DNA of 64,000 nt from Nocardia sp. BMG111209 (GTDB lineage: Bacteria > Actinomycetota > Actinomycetes > Mycobacteriales > Mycobacteriaceae): assembly GCF_000381925.1 (NCBI RefSeq), contig NZ_KB907307.1:2294001-2358000 (forward strand), given 5' to 3'. The translations under genes and the position numbers were made by a program. Positions within the stretch are counted from its first letter, which is position 1. Every line of letters starts with the position of its first letter. The notes under the pieces are model-generated. The model searched no databases. It saw only the letters and a list, made by a program, of their open reading frames with translations, and was not told where the DNA came from. Positions 45,721 to 52,821 of the stretch are shown here, piece after piece.

Positions 45721-47204
45721 CGCGGAATGGTGCTCCTACCGAGGTCGGGTGCGCGGTTGGCCCAGCGGTCGCCCGCGACGTCGCCCGCCGCGGAGTCGGC
45801 CCGGTGCATGCCGGCGCCGGCGGCACGGGCGGTACTGGTGATCCGGGTCATCGCCCGGGATGCGCCGGATGCTACTGCGCTGGTCGCGCCCGCTCCGGCA
45901 GGACGCGCGGTCGCCGCCGCGCCCGCGCCGCCGCCCGCGGGACCCCGCGGCGGGACGCCCGGTCCGGGACCGCCGCCGCCGCGCGTGCCCCCGGCACCAC
46001 CCGGCGGTCGCGGGCCGCCGCCGCGGCCACCGACGTAACCCGGCTGGCCGACCGCGGCCGCGGCGCGCACACCGACAGCCTTGGTGCCCACCGCACCCAG
46101 CGCCGCCGCACCCAGCAGCAGGCCGCCGGTCGCGTTCAGGCCGGAGCCACCGCTGCCGACGATCGCCACCGCCGGGGTCACCAGGCGCATCAGCGCCGGC
46201 AGCACGAAGGCCACGGTGCCCAGCAGGACGAGCGCCACCAGCATCCGCTGCGCCTGATCGGCGTCCGGGAGGCCCGCGGTCGGATTGCTCTGGTCGGTGT
46301 AGCCGGCGGTCACGAAGGCGATCATGTACACGATCGCCGCCACCGGTTTCCACAGCATGAAGGCGATGATCCAGCCGAGCAGTTTGGGATACGCCGATCT
46401 ACCGGTACTGGTACCACCCGCGGCCGCCACCAGCGGCAGCACGCCCGCGGCGACCACCAGCATCCCCTGCCGGACGATCGCCAGGACGATCTGCGCCAGC
46501 GCGCCGAGTAGTCCGACGATCGCGATGATCAGCACCAGGCCCGGCGAGAATGCCTGCAGCTTGGACGTTTTCACCATCAGCTCGGCGATGTCCTTGGCAT
46601 TGCCGTTGGTGGCGTCCTGGATCACCCACGAGGAGAAGCGATCCGAGGCCTGCGTGCCGGCCACGATCACCGCGCCCAGCATCCAGGAACTGAACACCAC
46701 CCGGGCGAACATCCGGAACGATTCCGCCGCCTCGCTGAGGGCGGCGCCGCGTCTGGCCTCCGCGAGTCTGCCACCGGTGAGGATCACCGAGATGATCAAC
46801 AGGAGTATCTGGGCCTGGTACGTATAGTCGTTGATCTTGCGGAACAGGTTGCCCGCGTCGCTTATTCGTTCGTTGGGCACCTTCATCCAGAAGGTGAGCC
46901 CGAGGATCAGCGCCTGGCCGAGGCCGCTCATGAGCGAGTCGACCACCTTGCCGAAGGTCGAGTCCCAGGCCTTGTCCCGCACGGCCACCGCGGCGTCGCC
47001 GGGATGGGTGGCGGCGTTGCCCGCCTTGCAGGCGGCGGAGGCGGCGTCGCCGAGCGTGATGCCCGGCACCCCGATACCGTCCAGGTCGTCGTGTAATTCG
47101 TTGCACGCCTGGTCGAAACCGTAGGTCTGTCCGTAAGCCACCGTCGGCGTCGCGACCATGACGGTGAATACCACCGCCAGGATCGTCATGATGCGCCTCA
47201 ACAT
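45717..47204 (-). CDS. VirB6/TrbL-like polytopic membrane channel protein
   Basis: 495 residues. A signal-type N-terminus (MLRRIMTILAVVFTVMVATP) is followed by an extracytoplasmic part with two cysteines (near 34 and 59) and then at least seven hydrophobic segments between about 95 and 400, as in VirB6/TrbL channel components. The last 100 residues are a Gly/Pro/Ala-rich disordered tail (GGRGGGPRPPGGAGG). ATG at 47204 has GAGAGGGG upstream and lies 11 bases after the preceding stop; earlier in-frame starts have no homology. Likely forms the membrane pore of the system. Confidence 0.87.
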   Translation of the reverse strand: MLRRIMTILAVVFTVMVATPTVAYGQTYGFDQACNELHDDLDGIGVPGITLGDAASAACKAGNAATHPGDAAVAVRDKAWDSTFGKVVDSLMSGLGQALILGLTFWMKVPNERISDAGNLFRKINDYTYQAQILLLIISVILTGGRLAEARRGAALSEAAESFRMFARVVFSSWMLGAVIVAGTQASDRFSSWVIQDATNGNAKDIAELMVKTSKLQAFSPGLVLIIAIVGLLGALAQIVLAIVRQGMLVVAAGVLPLVAAAGGTSTGRSAYPKLLGWIIAFMLWKPVAAIVYMIAFVTAGYTDQSNPTAGLPDADQAQRMLVALVLLGTVAFVLPALMRLVTPAVAIVGSGGSGLNATGGLLLGAAALGAVGTKAVGVRAAAAVGQPGYVGGRGGGPRPPGGAGGTRGGGGPGPGVPPRGPAGGGAGAAATARPAGAGATSAVASGASRAMTRITSTARAAGAGMHRADSAAGDVAGDRWANRAPDLGRSTIPR

Positions 47205-47215
47205 GGTCGCCCCTC

Positions 47216-48052
47216 TCACCATTTGGTCCACCCAGCCAGGGAATCCACGTATTCCGTCTGGGCACTGCGGGATTCGGTCGGCTTCAGCCGCCAGTCCCCA
47301 CTGTCCCAGACCATGACCAGCCGGATGGCCGCCCACAACTGTTTGCCGTCGTTGATCGGCCCACGCGCGGCCAGCCGCACGATCGCCATGTCGTCGGCGT
47401 AGTTCTCGATCTGGAATGCGTCCGGCGCCACCAGATATCGCGTCACCCGCTCCGGCTGCTGATCGGGCAGCTTGCCGTCGGTGCGGGCCTTGTCGTACGC
47501 GGCGATCTGCGGCGCCGTCGCCCGCACCTGTCGCACGTACAGGTCCCGGTCGGCCGGGCGGGCGTTGAAGCGGTAGGTGATCTGCGCGGCGGCCAGCACG
47601 GCCCCCTGCGGGGTGTGCGAATACCCCACCGCCAGACCGTTTTCGATGCGTGCGGGACCGTCGCTGGTGGAGAACGGCACCGAGGCGCCGTACACCCGTT
47701 GCCAGCCACGGGGATCCGTCGTCCCCGCGGGGGCCGCGGTCAGCCAGTCCCCGTCCGTCGCCTTGTGCTGCGTGCCCGAATCCTGTAGCAGCGGTTGGCC
47801 GTCCGGATTGTTCGGGACGTCGACCCGCCGGCCGAACAGGTCGACCTGCGGGTCGGCGAATCCGGTCGCGCCGCTGCCGGCCGCGGGGGCCGGCGCCGGG
47901 TCCACGTGTTTCGGTCCGGAATTACCGTGGCCGATCCACACGTATACGCCCGCGACCACGATCAGCGCGAGGATCGCGGCGGAGGCGATCATGCCGAACG
48001 AGATGCCGCGCTCGTCGTCGACTTTCGCGCGGCCCGTGCCCTTCTCGCTCAT
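47216..48052 (-). CDS. Bitopic VirB8/TcpC-like conserved protein of the secretion locus
   Basis: 278 residues: a short cytoplasmic N-terminus, one membrane helix at about 17-40, a Pro/Ala linker, then an extracytoplasmic domain. The domain has a first part with WLTAAPAGTTDPRGWQRVYGA and a second alpha/beta part with GAVLAAAQITYRF and ending DSGDWRLKPTESRSAQ. Topology and place in the operon fit VirB8/TcpC, but sequence similarity to those is not evident by eye. GGAGACACGACATG spacing gives a fair ribosome site. Confidence 0.78.
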   Translation of the reverse strand: MSEKGTGRAKVDDERGISFGMIASAAILALIVVAGVYVWIGHGNSGPKHVDPAPAPAAGSGATGFADPQVDLFGRRVDVPNNPDGQPLLQDSGTQHKATDGDWLTAAPAGTTDPRGWQRVYGASVPFSTSDGPARIENGLAVGYSHTPQGAVLAAAQITYRFNARPADRDLYVRQVRATAPQIAAYDKARTDGKLPDQQPERVTRYLVAPDAFQIENYADDMAIVRLAARGPINDGKQLWAAIRLVMVWDSGDWRLKPTESRSAQTEYVDSLAGWTKW

Positions 48053-48071
48053 GTCGTGTCTCCGATCCCGG

Positions 48072-48320
48072 TCACTGGGGCAGGAAGGCCAGTGCGATGG
48101 CGCTCGCCGAACTCGCCACGATCGCGCCGAGCAGGCTCATGAGGATGCCGTGCGTGGCGTTGTTGATCGCCATGTCGTCCCGGAACGCCGACCACAACTT
48201 GCCCGCCGAGACGATCAGCCAGGCAAGGCACAGCAGCAGCACGCACCACAGCAGCCAGTCGATCAGCTGCATGATCGGCGCGATGACCTCCGCCGGCATC
48301 GGCTTGTAGGCAAATACCAT
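48072..48320 (-). CDS. Small two-helix membrane protein of the secretion locus
   Basis: 82 residues with hydrophobic segments at about 18-36 and 57-77 joined by a charged loop (KLWSAFRDDMAINN). Size and topology suit a VirB2- or VirB3-type subunit. ATG at 48320 was chosen because it lies 11 bases after the preceding stop and has GAGGG upstream; the longer open frame upstream overlaps that gene and is Arg/Asp-rich without similarity. Confidence 0.72.
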   Translation of the reverse strand: MVFAYKPMPAEVIAPIMQLIDWLLWCVLLLCLAWLIVSAGKLWSAFRDDMAINNATHGILMSLLGAIVASSASAIALAFLPQ

Positions 48321-48331
48321 CGCCGGCGCCC

Positions 48332-48628
48332 TCAGGACCCGATCACCGCGTTCATGATCGTGCCGGCACTCGTCGCGACGATGCCCCCGATCATCGCGCC
48401 CGCCACCATCTTCGGCGATTCCAGACCGCCACCGGTCCACTTCTCCCACGCGAACTTACCGCCGGCGTAGGTGATGCCCAGCACGCCGGACAGGAGCACG
48501 AACCACGTGAAGTAGCGCACCAGTTTGAGTAGTTTGTCCGACGCGGGCGGCGCCTCCGGGGTCGGATTCCCGACTTGGGCGAGCACAACGCCGTACGTCT
48601 CGTGCACAGCGGCCAGGATGGTACTCAT
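48332..48628 (-). CDS. Small two-helix membrane protein, pilin-like (VirB2-type) candidate
   Basis: 98 residues. An N-terminal segment with a Pro-rich stretch (NPTPEAPPASDK) is followed by two hydrophobic helices at about 37-56 and 74-93 separated by a short charged loop (KFAWEKWTGGGLE). Two helices with a small loop and Gly/Ala-rich second helix (AGAMIGGIVATSAGT) are the hallmark of VirB2/TrbC pilins, though no cleavable signal is obvious. Its ATG overlaps the stop of the upstream gene by four bases. Confidence 0.75.
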   Translation of the reverse strand: MSTILAAVHETYGVVLAQVGNPTPEAPPASDKLLKLVRYFTWFVLLSGVLGITYAGGKFAWEKWTGGGLESPKMVAGAMIGGIVATSAGTIMNAVIGS

Positions 48629-49275
48629 GGGGTGTCCTCTTCATCGAAATGCGAACTCGCGTTTACTTTTTCCCGGATAAGGGCAACGATTTCGGCGCCG
48701 AGGGTGTCCACATCGTGCGGCACCTCCTCCAGCGGATCCAGCTTGCGCTTCTTCTGCTGCGGGGGAGGATCACTGGGCGACCACACCGGTAACTGATCCG
48801 GCTCGACCAGGGTCCATTCCTCGTACCACGGCACCTGCCAGACGTTTCCGGCCAAAGAGGCCACCACGTCGCGGTAGCGGCGGATCTCGGCGGGCAGGCG
48901 GCCCGGACGCGCGGCGACGGTGATCAGTCCCAGCACCTCGCTCGGTCCGGCCAGCCCGGCGTGGTGCTGGCGCAACAGGTCGTGAGCACGGGTGAGCCCG
49001 ACGATGGTCTCGCGGGCCACCAGCACCACGAAAGGGGATTCGCGGTCGAACACTCCCGGCCAGCGACGGTGCGAATCCGCCGCGGGCGCGAGCACATGTG
49101 CGAGAGTACTGGTTCCGGCGCCACCGTGGACACCCAGCAACCAGACCAGCGGCGCGCGACCGGCACCCGGCACCGGCCGCTCCCACATCGGGGCGCGGCG
49201 ATGCTCGGGCGGGGCGACAACACCTGCCGCAGGCGGGGTTTCGGGAGAGCGACGGTCATTCATGATCGCGGTCAT
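48625..49275 (-). CDS. P-loop-fold protein lacking the Walker A lysine (TadZ/Ssd-like), copy 2
   Basis: 216 residues. A Pro/Arg-rich start leads into WLLGVHGGAGTSTLAHV at about 44-60, a deviant ParA/MinD Walker A in which both lysines are replaced (H and T). FVVLVARETIVGLTRAHDLL follows at the strand of Walker A' or B. The C-terminal third is charged. ParA-like proteins of the TadZ/Ssd group often have such a loop and act as polar landmarks rather than as normal ATPases. ATG at 49275 overlaps the upstream stop by four bases; an upstream frame extension has no similarity. Confidence 0.75.
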   Translation of the reverse strand: MTAIMNDRRSPETPPAAGVVAPPEHRRAPMWERPVPGAGRAPLVWLLGVHGGAGTSTLAHVLAPAADSHRRWPGVFDRESPFVVLVARETIVGLTRAHDLLRQHHAGLAGPSEVLGLITVAARPGRLPAEIRRYRDVVASLAGNVWQVPWYEEWTLVEPDQLPVWSPSDPPPQQKKRKLDPLEEVPHDVDTLGAEIVALIREKVNASSHFDEEDTP

Positions 49276-50141
49276 GATGCCACCCCCGCCAGCAACATGC
49301 GATATGCCCTGCGCGTGCCCGCCGCGAGTGCGTTGTGCCGCACCAGTTCCCCGCGGGCCAGATGCGGATCCCACGGTATCTCACGGATATCCCGCACCCA
49401 GCCGGTGAGATGTTCCCGCAAATGTTCCGCGACCGGCGATTCCGGGCCCGGCGCCTGATGCGAGACCACGATCGTGGTGTCCCCCACGATGCCGCCGCCC
49501 TGTCCCTCGGCATGGCCGCCGAATTCGTCGTCGAGCCATTCCAGCGTGATGCGCAACCGGTTCGCCGCGTCGGCGCGCGCCGGAATCGCCAGTACCAGAG
49601 CGATATCCGCGTCCTCGAGCAGCGGCCGCAACTGCCGGGCGGTGATCGGGCTGCCGCCGTCGTACACCGCGGTCCAACCGGACTCGGCGATCGCGCGCGC
49701 GACGGTCAGGTAACTCGCGCGGCGGCGCAGCGGGGCGGCGTCGCGCCACAGCAGGCCGACACCGGAGGTGGCACGGGACAGGCATTCCTTCAGCGGGGCC
49801 GGCTCGTCGTCGCCGCGGCCGTAGAGCCAGGCCTGCAGGCTGATCGGGTTCAGCTGTTCGTCGGCGCCGCGCAGCGCCAGATCGCTGCCCGCGCCGGTGG
49901 CGTCGACGGCGACGGTCTGCTCGCCGGTGGCACCCAGCTCGCCGGCGATACCGAGTGCGGTGGTCGTGGTGCCGGCGCCGCCGCATCCGCCGACGACGAG
50001 GATCGGCCGCGGGCGCCCGGCGCCCTCCGGATCGTCGTCACGGCCGCGCAACCGCACCACGGGGGCCTTCGCGCTCGCCGCCCGGTCCCGCTCACCCGAT
50101 TCGGGTGCCTCGTCGAGCCATTGGCTCCAGTCCTCTGCCAT
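49272..50141 (-). CDS. ParA/MinD-fold protein with deviant Walker A (TadZ/Ssd-like), copy 1
   Basis: 289 residues. After an acidic/basic N-terminus the P-loop is ILVVGGCGGAGTTTTALGIA near 47-66: the family pattern KGGxGKT reads CGGAGTT, so both lysines are absent. AVDATGAGSDLALRG follows as the switch region, and ALVLAIPARADAANRL matches the later strand-helix of MinD-like proteins. Same loop type as the neighbouring gene, suggesting that they are paralogues working as a pair, perhaps placing or clocking the secretion machine. It begins 16 bases after the preceding gene. Confidence 0.8.
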   Translation of the reverse strand: MAEDWSQWLDEAPESGERDRAASAKAPVVRLRGRDDDPEGAGRPRPILVVGGCGGAGTTTTALGIAGELGATGEQTVAVDATGAGSDLALRGADEQLNPISLQAWLYGRGDDEPAPLKECLSRATSGVGLLWRDAAPLRRRASYLTVARAIAESGWTAVYDGGSPITARQLRPLLEDADIALVLAIPARADAANRLRITLEWLDDEFGGHAEGQGGGIVGDTTIVVSHQAPGPESPVAEHLREHLTGWVRDIREIPWDPHLARGELVRHNALAAGTRRAYRMLLAGVAS

Positions 50142-50157
50142 GGTCCCAGCTCTCCTC

Positions 50158-51147
50158 TTACCCGGCCGTGATTCCCGTGATCAGGGTGCGGCCGTCGACG
50201 ACCGCCGTGGTGACGGTCTGCTTGTCGTAGGTGGTCGGGGCGGCGCCGGGCCGTCGCTCGGTCACCTGTACCGAGTACTTCGCGGGATCGAGGGTGACCA
50301 CCCACACGCAGTAACCGGTGCCGGCCGGCACGGAGTCGATGCCGCGCTGGATCACCGCCGCCGGCGACACCGCCGCGCCGGGGGCCACCACCTGCCAGGC
50401 CCGATCGGCAGAGCGTTCGACGTAGTAGGAGTGCTGGAACCACATGATCGCGTCGGGTCCGGTGTCGGTACCGCCGGGTTCGGTGCCGCGCATCACCGTG
50501 GGGCGCTGTTCGGTCGGGCAGTCGCCGGCGGTCTCCGCACCGGCCGGCGCACCGGCCGCGGAGGTGGCCGGACCGGACGACCGGGCGAGCACCCGGCCGG
50601 ACTGCACGACGTAGACGGCGGCGCCGCCCAGCGCACCGAGCAACACCACGGCAACCGATCCGGCGAGCAGGCGGCGCGGACGTTTCGGCCGCACATGATC
50701 GCGGAGCGTGCGGGGCGCGGTGGCCGCGCCGGGACCCTCGCGGCGGCCGCGCGCGCCACGGCGGCGGCGCACCCCCGAGGTGCGCCGGACGGCCTCCGCG
50801 TCGGCGCGGGCCGAGGCCTCGGCCCGGTCCGCCTCGTCGTCCTCGTCGCGCCACAACCGCAGCAGATCCGCCTCGGGACGCTCCTCGTCGCGATCGCGAT
50901 CGTCCACCCAATCGGCCCAGCCGCCGGTGAATTCACTGCGCCTGCCGACCGGCTGGTCCGGGAACGGGATGTCGAACGGTTCCGGTTCGGTGTCGCGGAT
51001 GTAGTGCGGGAAGCGGGGCGCACCCTCGTCGGCGATCACCGGAACGGGTGCGGCGGTCCGCTCGGCCCGGCCGGCGGTCCGCGGCGCGCCGGTGGGCGGC
51101 TCCATCGCGGGGTACCAGCGCCGCAGTTCTTTGTACGACTTCAACAT
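50158..51147 (-). CDS. Bitopic protein, first gene of the secretion operon
   Basis: 329 residues, no named family. Residues 1-160 are hydrophilic and cytoplasmic, with acidic (DRDRDEERPEADLL) and Arg-rich blocks. One membrane helix at about 162-180 is followed by a Ser/Ala linker and an extracytoplasmic domain with two cysteines (near 206 and 282), containing IMWFQHSYYVERSADRAWQVV and GYCVWVVTLDPAKYSV. The ATG has GGAGTGGGG upstream. As the first gene it could be a sensor, scaffold or VirB8-like part; the evidence does not decide. Confidence 0.7.
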   Translation of the reverse strand: MLKSYKELRRWYPAMEPPTGAPRTAGRAERTAAPVPVIADEGAPRFPHYIRDTEPEPFDIPFPDQPVGRRSEFTGGWADWVDDRDRDEERPEADLLRLWRDEDDEADRAEASARADAEAVRRTSGVRRRRGARGRREGPGAATAPRTLRDHVRPKRPRRLLAGSVAVVLLGALGGAAVYVVQSGRVLARSSGPATSAAGAPAGAETAGDCPTEQRPTVMRGTEPGGTDTGPDAIMWFQHSYYVERSADRAWQVVAPGAAVSPAAVIQRGIDSVPAGTGYCVWVVTLDPAKYSVQVTERRPGAAPTTYDKQTVTTAVVDGRTLITGITAG

Positions 51148-51865
51148 TCCCCCACTCCCGCGGAACCGGGCACGTCGTAAGACATCGTCGGACCCTCTCG
51201 GCGATCAGTTCGTGGAGATCGGGTAGTGGTAGTCGGCGGAACCGGCGGGCCTCGGCTCCGGCGCGCCGACGGCGGCCGCGCCGAGACCTCTCCCGAATGG
51301 AAATTGTCCAGGAACCGGAAGATTCGGCGAACACGACGCGCCGGGCGATAGAACGGAGTTTCCGAAAACCGGGTACGAACCACCGCGACACACGGCAACA
51401 TGTACCGATGCGATCGGCGTGTCACCCCGCACGCGCATGGCCGGCATACCGGACCCCCTTCACCAGTTGTGTTCAACAGTTCGGAGGGCCGGAAACCGCG
51501 GCGACCCGTTGCAGCGATCGGTCGGTGGTCCCGAGCCGGCGCACCCGCCGCGCACGCCTCGAAACGCCATAGACCGTAACAGAATAGACGCCGCATCGCA
51601 GGCATACGGCCCGGTGTCGACGGACCCGAATCGGGAAATCTGGCTTGACACAGCACATTTCGGGACAGCAGCTAACTGTCGGCGAATATCGGTCGGTAAT
51701 CCGTTCGGAGCGAACGGAACTCGTGCGACGGTTTGCCGGATTCCGATCGCGGTATCGCCGCCGCGAATCCGGCGGCGGTATGCCATGCCCGGCGGATGCA
51801 CGGGCGCGGACCGGCGATCGCGGGGCCGGTGCGGCGCGCGGACCGGCACCCGGCAGACTGGCCGG
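51148..51865. other. Gene-free stretch upstream of the secretion operon, divergent promoter region
   Basis: 718 bases between the first gene of the operon (minus) and the DMT gene (plus), less GC-rich than average. Several frames are open for 70-170 codons on both strands but lack ribosome sites, and their codon composition is not gene-like. It must hold the promoter of the operon; I cannot place -35/-10 elements with confidence. No attachment site or terminal repeat is obvious. Confidence 0.55.
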
Positions 51866-52744
51866 GTGAACGATCGACCGATTATCGCCGTCGCCTGTGC
51901 GTTCGCCGGAGCTGTGCTGTTCGCCGTGGCCGCGGTGGCGCAGCAGCGGGCCGCCGCCGACGTGCCCGAGGGCGAGGCGCTGCTGGCCCGGCTGGCCCGC
52001 AACCCGCGCTGGTGGGCCGGTCTGATCGGGGATGCGGGCGGATTCGGATTCCAGATCGCGGCGCTGGCGTTCGGCTCGGTGCTGGTGGTGCAGCCCATCC
52101 TGGTGACCGCGCTGGTGTTCGCGCTGCCGCTGGCCGCGCACTACAGCGGCCGGCGGGTGACCCCGATGATGTGGTTGCAGGCCGCCGCACTCTCGGTGGC
52201 GCTCGCCGTGTTCCTGGTCGTCGGCGACCCCACGCAGGGCGTCTCGGAGGTGCCGTGGCGGCACTGGGTGCTGCCGATGGGGCTGTTGCTGGCGGCCGTC
52301 GCGATCGCCGTCGTGGTGGCGACCACGTTCCGCGTCCCGGCCCTGCAGGCCCTGTTGCTCGGCACCTCGGCGGGTCTGTTGTTCGGGGTGTCGTCGGCGC
52401 TCACCGAGTACGTGATGCAGCAGCTCGACCACGGCGTGGCGACCGTGCTGACCGGCTGGCAGCTCTACGCCGTGGTCGTGACCGGGGTGCTCGGGTTGTA
52501 CCTACAGCAGCGCGGCTACCAGGTCGGCCCGCTGTCGGCCTCGTTCCCGGCCTTCACGGTCGCCGAACCGCTCGGCGCGGCGATCATCGGGATGACCGTC
52601 CTGCAGGAACGGCTGCGCAGCGGACCGCTCGGTACCGCCTTCGTGCTACTCGCGGTGCTGGTGATGTGTGTGGAGGCGGTGCGGCTGTCCCGGGAGCAGG
52701 CCAAGGCCCAGAATCCGGAGCAGGCCCCGGCCGAGGTGCACTGA
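51866..52744 (+). CDS. DMT-superfamily (EamA/NIPA-like) membrane transporter
   Basis: 292 residues with nine or ten hydrophobic segments from residue 5 to about 275, in the drug/metabolite transporter layout with two half-repeats. A polar loop WRHWVLPMG and the conserved-looking GWQLYAVVVTGVLGLYLQQRGYQVG and EPLGAAIIGM segments match actinobacterial DMT proteins. GTG at 51866 gives MNDRPIIAVACAF and is the first start consistent with the first helix; the frame extends upstream in Arg-rich sequence. Substrate unknown. Its last codons are part of a 24-base tandem repeat. Confidence 0.82.
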   Translation: MNDRPIIAVACAFAGAVLFAVAAVAQQRAAADVPEGEALLARLARNPRWWAGLIGDAGGFGFQIAALAFGSVLVVQPILVTALVFALPLAAHYSGRRVTPMMWLQAAALSVALAVFLVVGDPTQGVSEVPWRHWVLPMGLLLAAVAIAVVVATTFRVPALQALLLGTSAGLLFGVSSALTEYVMQQLDHGVATVLTGWQLYAVVVTGVLGLYLQQRGYQVGPLSASFPAFTVAEPLGAAIIGMTVLQERLRSGPLGTAFVLLAVLVMCVEAVRLSREQAKAQNPEQAPAEVH

Positions 52745-52819
52745 CCGGGCTCGGCCGAGGTGCGCTGACCGGGCTCGGCCGAGGTGCGCTGACCGGGCTC
52801 GGCCGAGGTGCGCTGACCG
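52731..52819. repeat. 24-bp tandem repeat spanning the stop codon of the DMT gene
   Basis: Three full units CCGAGGTGCRCTGACCGGGCTCGG at 52731-52754, 52755-52778 and 52779-52802, plus an 18-base partial unit to about 52819. The first unit holds the last sense codons and the TGA of the DMT gene, so each later unit repeats the stop codon. The array fills the gap to the end of convergent relA. Confidence 0.92.
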
Positions 52820-52821
52820 GC

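Larger units (their letters stand above)
35059..51147. other. Type IV secretion-like locus inserted between ppiB and relA
   Basis: Fourteen minus-strand genes (50158 back to 35688) with overlaps or short gaps, plus one short plus-strand gene at the left end. The components parallel the Gram-positive type IV minimal machine: VirB1-like hydrolase, VirB4-like and VirD4-like ATPases, SCO6880/PrgI-like, VirB6-like, VirB8-like and pilin-like proteins. No relaxase, primase, integrase, excisionase, tRNA attachment site or oriT is seen. In M. tuberculosis ppiB and relA are adjacent (Rv2582-Rv2583c), so the block is an insertion relative to that genome. Limits are taken from the flanking terminator and the divergent DMT gene. 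Confidence 0.75.

Noticed and set aside
34805..51865. Integrative conjugative element
   Set aside because: No integrase, excisionase, relaxase, attachment repeats or tRNA gene at either edge; treated as a fixed chromosomal locus instead.
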